Shown: positions 5,617-11,825 of the stretch, in pieces
How positions within the stretch are numbered: position 1 is the first letter of the stretch
How the letters are laid out: each line of letters begins with the position of its first letter
Assembly: GCA_937858235.1 (NCBI GenBank)
Contig: CALLZZ010000093.1
Location: 1-11,825 of the forward strand
DNA: 11,825 nucleotides
Direction: 5' to 3'
Source of the DNA: an uncultured Clostridia bacterium
Lineage (GTDB): Bacteria; Bacillota; Clostridia; Oscillospirales; Oscillospiraceae
The notes under the pieces: generated by a model
Database searches by the model: none
The model's input: only the letters and a program-made list of their open reading frames with translations
What the model was told of the DNA's origin: nothing
Translations under genes and position numbers: made by a program

Positions 5617-6900
5617 GTGAAACGCTTTACCGCCGTACTCCTGTGCGGATTATTATTGCTGACTCTGACCAGCTGCCAGTCAGAAAACGCAGATGCCTCG
5701 CAAACAACCTCCACCCCTATGGTTAGCGGATCTGGAGCTTCGACTCCCACTTCCGCCACCATCAATATCCAGCTCAAACGGGTGGAAAAAGAGCTCAAGG
5801 CAGATGATGGGCAGGTTCTGGTCCGCTACGCCTACGACGCCCCTACCATCACCATCTCCAACCATCCTCTGGCACAGCAGGTCATTCAGTCAGATCTGAG
5901 CCGATTGGTGCAGGACGACCTGATCCCCTATGCAAAAAAAGATTTGTTGCCTCTGGCACAGGAGGCCTATCAGCAGCAAGATACTGCGAATCTTCCTTAC
6001 TGCGTGGAATTGAATCTGACCATTCAACGAACCGATGAATCCGTAATCAGCATCCTCAGCGATCAAATCAGTGCCACCGCCGGTGCCCACAGCAGCGACT
6101 ACCGCAGCGCCAGAAACTATTGCACGGAAACTGGAAAGCGGCTGACTTTCGCCATGCTGGGCGATGGATTCCGGGCTGCCGCAACGGAACTGGTCACCAA
6201 TCAAGCCCAACAGCATGCCGCTTCGCTTTTTGAGGGTTACCAGGAAAACATCAGCCATGTGGTGCTGGACGGCACCGAGGACGCCAAAGAGATTCACGAT
6301 TACTACAGCACCTCCGTTGACCCCACCTTCTACCTGACCAATCAGGACATTGTTTTCATCTCCCGGGAGTACGAGCTTCAGCGCTATGCCGCCGGGATCA
6401 TCGAGTTTCCCATCCCTTACGCAGCATTCGGCCATGAGCTAAACGATGCCTTTCTCCCCCACAACTACAACAACTTATCCAACAGCCCTATCGAGACTGT
6501 CCCCAAAGAAACCGATGCCGGGGAACAGGCCTTCCAGCCCCAGGATCAGGTGGTTCCCGCCGGGACACTTGAGGGCAACGGCTGGGTTCTCACCATCCCC
6601 AAGGAATGGGCCGACAAGGTCTATGTCACACTGGACGACACGGCCGCTTCCTTCTACGAAAACGGCTGCTACAGCGAAATGGGCGGTGGCTGGCTGTTCT
6701 CTCTGGAGTCCTACAACGATGACAGCTATGTGGAGCTGCCGGACTATGAGCTACTAAGCATTAACGGCGACATCAGCTATGTAGCCGTCTACCCCACCGA
6801 CGTGCAGTTCGAAGGCGCCAGTGCCAAAAATGCCCAGCGCTACAGCGCCTTCAGCAATCAGGTGGAGGACGTACTCCACACCTTCGCCCTGTCCAACTGA
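5617..6900 (+). CDS. Lipoprotein with RsiV-like DUF4163/DUF3298 domains and an extra C-terminal domain
   Basis: This 427-residue protein is predicted to be anchored to the outer face of the membrane. MKRFTAVLLCGLLLLTLTSC is a lipoprotein signal with the lipid-bearing Cys at residue 20, followed by a Ser/Thr-rich linker (about 21-48). Residues about 50-135 resemble DUF4163 and about 140-275 resemble DUF3298, with FYLTNQDIVFISREYELQRY from 238 and AAGIIEFPIPY after it. This pair forms the extracellular part of RsiV, the Bacillus anti-sigma factor that senses lysozyme. There is no cytosolic anti-sigma domain here, so direct control of a sigma factor is not expected. Residues about 314-424 form another domain (GWVLTIPKEW, GGGWLFSLES, VAVYPTDVQF) seen by eye in clostridial secreted proteins, function unknown. 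The GTG start is supported by AAGGAGG at 5602-5608. It is probably cotranscribed with the next gene, a paralogue 32 bases away. Confidence 0.8.
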   Translation: MKRFTAVLLCGLLLLTLTSCQSENADASQTTSTPMVSGSGASTPTSATINIQLKRVEKELKADDGQVLVRYAYDAPTITISNHPLAQQVIQSDLSRLVQDDLIPYAKKDLLPLAQEAYQQQDTANLPYCVELNLTIQRTDESVISILSDQISATAGAHSSDYRSARNYCTETGKRLTFAMLGDGFRAAATELVTNQAQQHAASLFEGYQENISHVVLDGTEDAKEIHDYYSTSVDPTFYLTNQDIVFISREYELQRYAAGIIEFPIPYAAFGHELNDAFLPHNYNNLSNSPIETVPKETDAGEQAFQPQDQVVPAGTLEGNGWVLTIPKEWADKVYVTLDDTAASFYENGCYSEMGGGWLFSLESYNDDSYVELPDYELLSINGDISYVAVYPTDVQFEGASAKNAQRYSAFSNQVEDVLHTFALSN

Positions 6901-6932
6901 GCTTGCTCCGTACCCCTAGGAGGATATTGCAT

Positions 6933-7868
6933 ATGAAACGTTTTACCGCTCTGCTTCTGACTGCCCTGTTGGCTCGGTCTCTGACCGCCTGCGGTGCTGC
7001 TGAGGCTCCCTCTGGTTCTGGAGCAGATTCCGTTGCATCTACCTATGCTTCCTCTGCTGCCCCGTCCGCAGCCCAGAAGGCACCCCGTCCTGCCGTCACC
7101 CTCTCTAAAGCGACTCAGGTCTGGAGCTACGGTGCCAATGACGCCGTTCTGGTGAACAGTGAGTGGGATAGCGCTACCGTAACTGTCCCCGGCAATGAGA
7201 CCGCACAGAAGGCAATTCAAGCCGATCTGGATCAGATTTTATCCACGTTCCGCGCCACTTCTGACGAGTACTTCAAGGATGCCACGGATTTTTATGACGA
7301 AAACGGCAGGAAACTGGATTCCCCTGCCTACTACCACTCCCTGTCCATTACCCGGGGCCGCTGCGATAACCAGGTCATCAGTCTGACTTTTGACGAAGGC
7401 AACTACACCGGAAACGATAACCGCTACGCCCGGAACTACGATTCCGCCACCGGCCAGGTACTGACGCTAAAGGATCTGGGCAACGGAGTCGATCAGGTGG
7501 CCTGCGATAAAATCATCCGCTTTGTCAACCAGATTCACAAGAAGGATGGCCTGTTCCTTGACCGCATCAAAACAGCCGATCTCAAGGATGTGGTAACCGA
7601 CGATATGTTCTACTTCAGCAAAAATGGCTTGGTGTTTATTTCCGGTCAATACCTTCTTCAGAGCTATGCGGAAGGGATTGTGGAATTTACCATCAGCTAC
7701 AGCGATCTGGAGGGACGGCTTAAGGATGCCTATAATTTAGGCGGCGGCGCGACTCAGTGCCAAACCACGCTGGGTGCCTATGCCTTGAAACCCGATGGTT
7801 CTCTGGACACCTCCAAGGTGAACTACAATGTGTTAGCACACAACAGCCCTGCCTCCACCGATTCCTGA
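6933..7868 (+). CDS. Second RsiV-like lipoprotein (DUF3298 type)
   Basis: This 311-residue paralogue of the preceding protein begins MKRFTALLL and has a lipobox LTAC with Cys20, then an Ala/Ser/Pro-rich linker to about residue 55. The domain region shares the same plan: SLTFDEGNYTGNDNRYARNY, TGQVLTLKDL, and the DUF3298 core FYFSKNGLVFISGQYLLQSY (226-245) followed by AEGIVEFTISYSDL. It lacks the C-terminal domain of its neighbour and ends in a short polar tail. The start at 6933 is chosen for AGGAGG at 6918-6923 and for the signal peptide; the ATG at 6903 would precede it by ten residues without such a site. An Arg at residue 15 interrupts the hydrophobic core of the signal, which is unusual. 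The 32-base gap to the upstream gene, without a promoter, indicates an operon ending at the hairpin near 7898. Function is unknown; lysozyme or peptidoglycan-fragment binding is only a family-based suggestion. Confidence 0.8.
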   Translation: MKRFTALLLTALLARSLTACGAAEAPSGSGADSVASTYASSAAPSAAQKAPRPAVTLSKATQVWSYGANDAVLVNSEWDSATVTVPGNETAQKAIQADLDQILSTFRATSDEYFKDATDFYDENGRKLDSPAYYHSLSITRGRCDNQVISLTFDEGNYTGNDNRYARNYDSATGQVLTLKDLGNGVDQVACDKIIRFVNQIHKKDGLFLDRIKTADLKDVVTDDMFYFSKNGLVFISGQYLLQSYAEGIVEFTISYSDLEGRLKDAYNLGGGATQCQTTLGAYALKPDGSLDTSKVNYNVLAHNSPASTDS

Positions 7869-7897
7869 TCTCAGTGGACTGCATAACTGCAATCATA

Positions 7898-7937
7898 CCA
7901 AGTGGCTGCCAAGCTGTATCGGCAGCCGCTTGGCTTT
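7898..7937 (+). terminator. Terminator of the lipoprotein operon
   Basis: CCAAG-T-GGCTGCC (7898-7910) pairs with GGCAGCC-G-CTTGG (7921-7933), a 13-bp stem with one wobble and a 10-base loop. The tail (CTTTCCC) is poor in T, so efficiency is uncertain. The stem is very stable. Confidence 0.7.
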
Positions 7938-7951
7938 CCCACACCTCTGCC

Positions 7952-7980
7952 TTGACATCCAATCAAAAACATGGTACGAT
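7952..7980 (+). promoter_or_regulatory. Sigma-A promoter of the T-box/glyS unit
   Basis: A perfect TTGACA (7952-7957) and TACGAT (7975-7980) are 17 bases apart, with TG at 7972-7973 as extended -10. Transcription would begin near 7987, just before stem I of the T-box. Confidence 0.8.
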
Positions 7981-7986
7981 ATCTTA

Positions 7987-8266
7987 CAATACGAAAGAAT
8001 GCGTCGATGGGAAAGAGTACCCGGGAATTTCAGGTTTCAGAGAGCGGTCACTTTTGGTGCGAGACCGCCAAACAATCCCGGTGAAGGCACCCCGGAGCTG
8101 CGGCAGGAACCGTCTCTGCACAGAAACTCAGTAAACGCCGCCGGTCCCCGCCGTTACGGGTCAGTGAGTGCGGAAGCGCGGTGGTCTCACCGGCGCTCCG
8201 AATTTAGGTGGTACCACGGACTATTCGTTCGCCCTAAGCAGTCAGGCTGCTTGGAGCGATTTTTTT
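7987..8266 (+). ncRNA. T-box riboswitch, glycine-specific, controlling glyS
   Basis: The leader binds uncharged tRNA-Gly and lets transcription continue into glyS when glycine charging is low. Stem I: CCGGGA (8021-8026) pairs with TCCCGG (8076-8081); the 5' side of the specifier loop has the conserved AGTA motif (8016-8019); the 3' side reads GAA-GGC-A, placing specifier GGC (Gly) at 8086-8088. The distal arm is GCGGTC (8044-8049) with GACCGC (8063-8068), preceded by AGAGA. The T-box proper, TTTAGGTGGTACCACGG, is at 8203-8219, with acceptor bulge TGGT at 8209-8212. TTAGG (8204-8208) can pair with CCTAA (8233-8237) to form the antiterminator, which is mutually exclusive with the terminator at 8230-8258. 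The linker 8100-8200 contains nested GC-rich hairpins. The start point is inferred from the promoter. Confidence 0.93.
8230..8266 (+). terminator. Conditional terminator of the T-box leader
   Basis: CGCCCTAAGCAG (8230-8241) pairs with CTGCTTGGAGCG (8247-8258), with one mismatch and one wobble, around a five-base loop. Seven T follow at 8260-8266. Its 5' arm overlaps the antiterminator's 3' arm. Confidence 0.9.
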
Positions 8267-8299
8267 GTGCCCCACTGCCCCTCTCAACCGTCAATTCCC

Positions 8300-8313
8300 G
8301 CCGCAGCTGCGGC
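8300..8313 (+). repeat. 14-base perfect palindrome before the glyS ribosome-binding site
   Basis: GCCGCAGCTGCGGC is its own reverse complement and ends three bases before the AAAAGGAG site. As RNA it could form a short GC hairpin next to the ribosome-binding site. No function is shown. Confidence 0.5.
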
Positions 8314-8331
8314 AGAAAAGGAGTTATCATT

Positions 8332-9762
8332 ATGGAAAACAAACTGAAAACTATGGAAAAGGTCATCGCGCTATGCAAGAGCCGCGGCTTCGTCTTCTCC
8401 GGCAGCGAAATCTACGGCGGCCTGGCCAACACCTGGGACTACGGTCCCTTGGGCGTAGAACTGAAGAATAATATAAAAAAGGCTTGGTGGAAGAAGTTCG
8501 TTCAGGAAAACCCCTACAACGTGGGTCTGGACTCCGCCATCCTCATGAACCCTCAGACCTGGGTCGCCTCTGGCCATCTGGGCGGTTTCTCCGATCCGCT
8601 GATGGACTGCAAGGAATGTAAAGAACGGTTCCGCGCTGACAAGGTCATCGAGGGCTGGTGCGAAACAAACGGCTTTACTCTGGAAAAGCCCGTAGATGCC
8701 TTCAGCCAGGAGGAAATGGCCGCCTTCATCGCTGACCATGAGATCCCCTGCCCCACCTGCGGCAAGCACAACTTTACCGATATCCGTCAGTTTAACCTGA
8801 TGTTTAAAACCTTCCAAGGCGTCACCGAGGATGCGAAAAACACCGTCTACCTCCGGCCCGAAACCGCCCAGGGCATTTTTGTCAACTTCCAGAACATCCA
8901 GCGTACCACCCGGAAAAAACTGCCCTTCGGCGTATGCCAGGTGGGTAAATCCTTCCGGAACGAAATCACCCCGGGTAACTTCACCTTCCGGACCCGCGAG
9001 TTCGAACAGATGGAGCTGGAATTCTTCTGCAAGCCCGGTTCTGACCTGGAGTGGTTCAATTATTGGCGGAACTTCTGCCATCAGTGGCTGCTGAACCTGA
9101 GCATGAAGGACGAAAACCTGCGTCTGCGGGATCACGATCAGGACGAGTTGAGCTTCTACTCCAAGGCCACCACCGACTTCGAGTACTTGTTCCCCTTCGG
9201 CTGGGGCGAGCTGTGGGGCGTGGCCGACCGGACAGACTACGACCTGACTCAGCATCAGAACACCTCCGGCAAGGACATGACCTACTTCGATCAGGCTGAC
9301 AACGCACACTATATTCCCTACGTCATCGAGCCTTCCTTGGGTGCAGACCGGGTTACCCTGGCCTTCCTGATCGAGGCCTACGATGAGGAAGTCGTGGGAC
9401 AGGACAAGAAAGGCAACGATGACATTCGTGTGATCATGCACTTCCATCCCGCTCTGGCTCCCTTTAAGGCTGCCATCCTTCCCCTATCCAAGAAGCTGGG
9501 CGACAAGGGTCGTGAGATCCGGGAGATGCTGTCCAAGTACTTCATGGTGGACTATGACGACACCGGTTCCATCGGCAAGCGTTATCGCCGTCAGGATGAG
9601 GTAGGCACGCCCTACTGCATCACCGTTGACTTCGAGACCGTAGGCGACAACGAAACCCCTGCTGACAACTGCGTCACCATCCGTGACCGGGATACCATGA
9701 ACCAGGTTCGGGTACCCATCGACCAGTTGGTCAACTGGCTTCAGGAAAAACTGAACTACTAA
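8332..9762 (+). CDS. glyS: Glycyl-tRNA synthetase, homodimeric alpha2 type
   Basis: This enzyme charges tRNA-Gly with glycine in the cytosol. The 476-residue single chain is the alpha2 type found in eukaryotes, archaea and some bacteria, not the separate GlyQ/GlyS alpha2beta2 type. Visible marks: VFSGSEIYGGLANTWDYGPL near the N-terminus, two CxxC pairs (Cys93/Cys96 and Cys140/Cys143) that probably bind zinc, YLRPETAQGIF at 173-183, class II motif 2 (FRNE at 208-211 and FRTREFEQMELEFF), and motif 3 IEPSLGADR ending at Arg340. The anticodon-binding domain runs from about residue 365 (HFHPALAPFKAAILPLSKK, RYRRQDEVGTPYCITVDFET) to the end. Length is close to bacterial relatives. The start at 8332 has AAAAGGAG at 8316-8323. 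The open frame extends upstream to 7930, but that part is T-box RNA and not translated. A strong terminator lies 28 bases downstream. Confidence 0.97.
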   Translation: MENKLKTMEKVIALCKSRGFVFSGSEIYGGLANTWDYGPLGVELKNNIKKAWWKKFVQENPYNVGLDSAILMNPQTWVASGHLGGFSDPLMDCKECKERFRADKVIEGWCETNGFTLEKPVDAFSQEEMAAFIADHEIPCPTCGKHNFTDIRQFNLMFKTFQGVTEDAKNTVYLRPETAQGIFVNFQNIQRTTRKKLPFGVCQVGKSFRNEITPGNFTFRTREFEQMELEFFCKPGSDLEWFNYWRNFCHQWLLNLSMKDENLRLRDHDQDELSFYSKATTDFEYLFPFGWGELWGVADRTDYDLTQHQNTSGKDMTYFDQADNAHYIPYVIEPSLGADRVTLAFLIEAYDEEVVGQDKKGNDDIRVIMHFHPALAPFKAAILPLSKKLGDKGREIREMLSKYFMVDYDDTGSIGKRYRRQDEVGTPYCITVDFETVGDNETPADNCVTIRDRDTMNQVRVPIDQLVNWLQEKLNY

Positions 9763-9790
9763 TTCCGCTCACGCACTGTATTCTTACCAA

Positions 9791-9821
9791 AGCTGCCGGC
9801 AGGGAGCCGGCAGCTTTTTTT
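9791..9821 (+). terminator. Intrinsic terminator of glyS
   Basis: AGCTGCCGGC (9791-9800) pairs perfectly with GCCGGCAGCT (9806-9815) around AGGGA. Seven T occupy 9815-9821. Confidence 0.95.
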
Positions 9822-9844
9822 GTCCCGGTAACGGGACAAAAAAA
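9815..9844. terminator. Symmetric hairpin with T and A flanks (two-way)
   Basis: GTCCCG (9822-9827) pairs with CGGGAC (9832-9837) around GTAA. The flanking seven T and seven A extend the symmetry, so the element carries a terminator-like tail on one side when read from the minus strand and shares its T run with the glyS terminator. Confidence 0.55.
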
Positions 9845-9868
9845 TACGCCCCTTAGGGGCGCATTTTT
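9838..9868 (-). terminator. Intrinsic terminator of the zinc-ribbon gene
   Basis: ACGCCCC (9846-9852) pairs with GGGGCGC (9856-9862), apart from the outermost A-C pair (a G-T wobble on the minus strand), around TTA. On the minus strand seven T follow (complement of 9838-9844); on the plus strand five T follow at 9864-9868. It begins 13 bases beyond the zinc-ribbon stop. Confidence 0.85.
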
Positions 9869-9880
9869 CGAAGTCACTTC

Positions 9881-10156
9881 TTATCTTCTAAAACAGTCAC
9901 TGCAATAGACGGGACGACCACCGCGGGGCTCAAAGGGAACCTTACAGGGCTTTCCGCACTCCGCGCAGACCGCGTCGAACATCTGACGGCTACCGCCGCC
10001 ATTACCGCGGGAACCGCCTTTGCGGGAGTCACGGCAAGCTTTGCAACGCTGAGGCTCATTGGTGAAGCCCTTTTCTCCGTAAAATTCCTGTTCGCCAGCT
10101 GTGAAAGTGAATTCTTGTCCGCAATCCTTGCAGACTAACGTTTTGTCGTTATACAT
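9881..10156 (-). CDS. Small protein with two zinc-ribbon modules
   Basis: The 91-residue product has two Cys4 modules joined by a Gly/Arg/Ser-rich linker (about 46-58). The first has CxxC at 9/12 and CxxC at 38/41 and contains FTFTAGEQEFYGEKGFTNEP, the signature of the bacterial probable zinc-ribbon family (zf-Tbcl type). The second has CxxC at 64/67 with an extra Cys71, and CxxC at 85/88 (CAECGKPCKVPFEPRGGRPV then YCSDCF). Both look like intact zinc sites. No enzymatic motif is present; nucleic-acid or protein binding is likely, but the target is unknown. The start at 10156 has AAAGAGG seven bases upstream. The open frame runs further up to 10300, but that stretch contains the promoter. It has its own promoter and terminator, so it is monocistronic, convergent with glyS and divergent from nadE. 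Confidence 0.88.
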   Translation of the reverse strand: MYNDKTLVCKDCGQEFTFTAGEQEFYGEKGFTNEPQRCKACRDSRKGGSRGNGGGSRQMFDAVCAECGKPCKVPFEPRGGRPVYCSDCFRR

Positions 10157-10210
10157 GAAATACCTCTTTAATAAAATTGAACGGCACCGATCTGCACCGC
10201 TTAGTTTTGT

Positions 10211-10239
10211 ATTATAGCACTCGCAACAAGATTCGTCAA
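10211..10239 (-). promoter_or_regulatory. Strong sigma-A promoter of the zinc-ribbon gene
   Basis: On the minus strand TTGACG (10234-10239) and a perfect TATAAT (10211-10216) are 17 bases apart, with an extended -10 TG. The leader is about 45 bases. The quality suggests high expression. Confidence 0.87.
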
Positions 10240-10315
10240 TGACTTTTTTCGTTTCAAACGTATTTTCCTTTTCCCTCAAAAAAATGTGGCATCCTTGCAT
10301 TTTTTCACCGTTTGG

Positions 10316-10329
10316 GGTAAAGTATTACC
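10316..10329. promoter_or_regulatory. Inverted repeat upstream of nadE, candidate operator
   Basis: GGTAA (10316-10320) and TTACC (10325-10329) form a perfect inverted repeat around AGTA, 57 bases before the nadE start. No convincing -35/-10 pair for nadE was found nearby (TTGCAT at 10295 with TAAAGT at 10318 is the best, and weak). If that promoter is used, the repeat would overlap its -10. The binding protein is unknown. Confidence 0.4.
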
Positions 10330-10386
10330 ATATATCACAACCTATGATATCACTGAACGAAACTTTTTGCAAGGGAGAACTACACT

Positions 10387-11825
10387 ATGCGGGACGGATT
10401 TATCAAAATTGCCGCCGGTACGCCGAAAATCCGGGTAGCCGACTGCATGTATAACGCAGAGCAGATCATCGCTCTGATGAAGGAAGCCGCAGATCAAGCC
10501 GTGAAGGTACTGGCACTGCCCGAGCTGTGCATCACCGCCTACACCTGCGCTGACCTGTTCCTCCAGCCCACCCTCCTGAACGGGGCGGAAGCCGCACTGG
10601 AACACATTTTGAACGAAACCAGCGATCTGAATCTGCTAACCGCCGTGGGCATGCCCATCCGGTATCAGAATAAGCTGTATAACTGCGCCGTGATGATCCT
10701 GCGGGGAGAGATCCTGGGCGTGATCCCCAAGCTCACCATCCCCAACTACACCGAATTCTATGAAGCCCGCTGGTTCACCTCCGGCCAGGATCTGTGCGCC
10801 GATCTGACCTTGTGTCACCAGGAGACGATGTTGGACGCCACCCAGCTGTTTCGCTGCCAGGAGCTGCCTGAGTTGGTGGTAGGCGCGGAAATCTGTGAAG
10901 ATCTATGGGTTCCCATTCCCCCCAGCAGCTATCTGGCTACCGCTGGCGCAACGGTTATCCTCAACCTGTCCGCCAGCGATGAAACGGTCTGCAAGGATCG
11001 CTACCGCCGCAACATGGTCTCCGATCAGAGTGGTCGGCTGATCTGCGCCTACGTCTACGCCGACGCTGGGGATGGCGAGTCCTCCACCGACCTGGTCTAT
11101 GTGGGGCATAATATGATCGCGGAAAACGGCAACCTCTTGGCAGAAAGCCGCTTCCACACCGGTCTCATCACCACCGAGGTAGATGTCCACCGTCTAGCCT
11201 TCGAGCGTCAGCGTATTTCCACTTACCCCGGCGGCGCGGATATGCTGCCCGGTGCGGAAATTGAATTCTCTCTGCCTCTGGACGAGACAAACCTCACCCG
11301 CTATTACGCCCCCAACCCCTTTGTCCCCGCTGATCTGGGCGACCGAACCGCTCGCTGCCGGGAAATTTTTGCCATGGTCTCTCAGGGACTCAAAAAACGG
11401 CTGGAGCATACCCACTCTAAAACTGTGGTCATTGGTCTATCCGGTGGCCTGGATTCCACCCTGGCTCTCATGATCGTCTCCAACGTCATGTCCATGCTGG
11501 GTCGCTCCAACAACGATATTATTACCATCACCATGCCCTGCTTCGGCACCACCGACCGCACCCGGGACAATGCCACTAAGATGGCAGAGCTTCTGGGCAC
11601 CACCTTCCGTCGGGTGGACATCAGCGAGGCAGTCATGCAGCACTTTGCCGACATCGGCCATGATCCCGAAGACCACACCGTCACCTATGAAAACTGTCAG
11701 GCTCGGGAACGGACCCAGGTGCTGATGGACATTGCCAACAAAACCGGCGGCCTGGTCATCGGTACCGGCGATCTCTCTGAGCTGGCGCTGGGCTGGTGCA
11801 CCTACAACGGCGACCACATGAGCAT
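10387..11825 (+). CDS. nadE: Glutamine-dependent NAD(+) synthetase, 3' end missing
   Basis: NadE makes NAD from nicotinic acid adenine dinucleotide, ATP and glutamine-derived ammonia, the last step of NAD synthesis. This is the long two-domain form. The N-terminal nitrilase-type glutaminase shows the triad Glu46 (ALPELCITAYTC), Lys115 (VIPKLTIPNYTEFYE) and Cys170 (VGAEICEDLW), in the same order and spacing as Glu52, Lys121 and Cys176 of the Mycobacterium tuberculosis enzyme. The C-terminal synthetase domain begins near residue 320 and has the ATP pyrophosphatase loop SGGLDS at 352-357 and the conserved IGTGDLSELALGWCTYNGDH near the window edge. About 479 residues are present; relatives have about 640-680, so the last 160-200 are outside. 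AAGGGAG (10371-10377) lies nine bases before the ATG. The leader has an inverted repeat that may be an operator. No frame damage is seen. Confidence 0.96.
   Translation, partial: MRDGFIKIAAGTPKIRVADCMYNAEQIIALMKEAADQAVKVLALPELCITAYTCADLFLQPTLLNGAEAALEHILNETSDLNLLTAVGMPIRYQNKLYNCAVMILRGEILGVIPKLTIPNYTEFYEARWFTSGQDLCADLTLCHQETMLDATQLFRCQELPELVVGAEICEDLWVPIPPSSYLATAGATVILNLSASDETVCKDRYRRNMVSDQSGRLICAYVYADAGDGESSTDLVYVGHNMIAENGNLLAESRFHTGLITTEVDVHRLAFERQRISTYPGGADMLPGAEIEFSLPLDETNLTRYYAPNPFVPADLGDRTARCREIFAMVSQGLKKRLEHTHSKTVVIGLSGGLDSTLALMIVSNVMSMLGRSNNDIITITMPCFGTTDRTRDNATKMAELLGTTFRRVDISEAVMQHFADIGHDPEDHTVTYENCQARERTQVLMDIANKTGGLVIGTGDLSELALGWCTYNGDHMS

Noticed and set aside
5890..6435. 181-residue open frame on the minus strand
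   Set aside because: It is antisense to the first lipoprotein gene and shows no family features.
7930..8331. N-terminal extension of glyS giving a 610-residue protein
   Set aside because: This part is the promoter, T-box leader and terminator. The translation has no GlyRS similarity, and the start at 8332 has a proper ribosome-binding site and the family N-terminus.
8371..9447. 358-residue open frame on the minus strand
   Set aside because: It is entirely antisense to glyS, with no ribosome-binding site or recognisable family; it is a shadow of codon bias.
1..11825. Mobile elements, CRISPR array, tRNA or rRNA genes, new defence system
   Set aside because: No transposase, integrase, spaced direct repeats or RNA-gene sequences were seen; the genes are mostly ordinary chromosomal ones.

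Overview
This window looks like chromosomal core DNA from an endospore-forming, moderately GC-rich member of the Clostridia, probably close to the Oscillospiraceae/Ruminococcaceae. That placement is an inference. It rests on a germination protease gene (gpr) with a sigma-G type promoter next to rpsT, strong AGGAGG ribosome-binding sites, a T-box riboswitch in front of a glycyl-tRNA synthetase gene, lipoproteins of the RsiV type, and TTG/GTG starts. I see no IS element, phage gene, CRISPR array, tRNA or rRNA.

Layout, left to right. (1) The 3' two-thirds of ilvD (+), ending at an intrinsic terminator. (2) An HD-domain hydrolase gene (+) with its own promoter, followed by a 52-residue single-pass membrane protein and a terminator. 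(3) gpr (-), read from a sigma-G type promoter, with a two-way hairpin beyond its 3' end. (4) Divergent rpsT (+), with a TTG start and an almost perfect housekeeping promoter. (5) A YihY/BrkB-family membrane protein (+, TTG start). (6) A decayed 5' fragment of an ammonium transporter gene (-), whose leader still carries a terminator-like hairpin. (7) Two consecutive lipoprotein genes (+) with RsiV-like extracellular domains and no sigma factor gene beside them. (8) A glycine T-box leader and glyS (+), encoding the homodimeric alpha2 type of glycyl-tRNA synthetase. (9) Three stacked hairpins closing a convergent junction, then a small two-module zinc-ribbon protein (-). (10) Divergent nadE (+), a glutamine-dependent NAD synthetase cut off by the window end.

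Most genes are independent housekeeping units with their own promoters and terminators. The only likely multi-gene transcripts are the lipoprotein pair and perhaps the HD gene with its small downstream partner. Regulation is legible in several places: the T-box (specifier GGC, acceptor bulge TGGT), the forespore promoter of gpr, an attenuator-like hairpin before the amt remnant, and an inverted repeat before nadE.

I did not find a convincing new biological system. The most informative leads are the T-box acceptor bulge, which predicts an A73 discriminator on tRNA-Gly, the orphan RsiV-like lipoprotein pair, and the broken amt gene with a retained leader hairpin.
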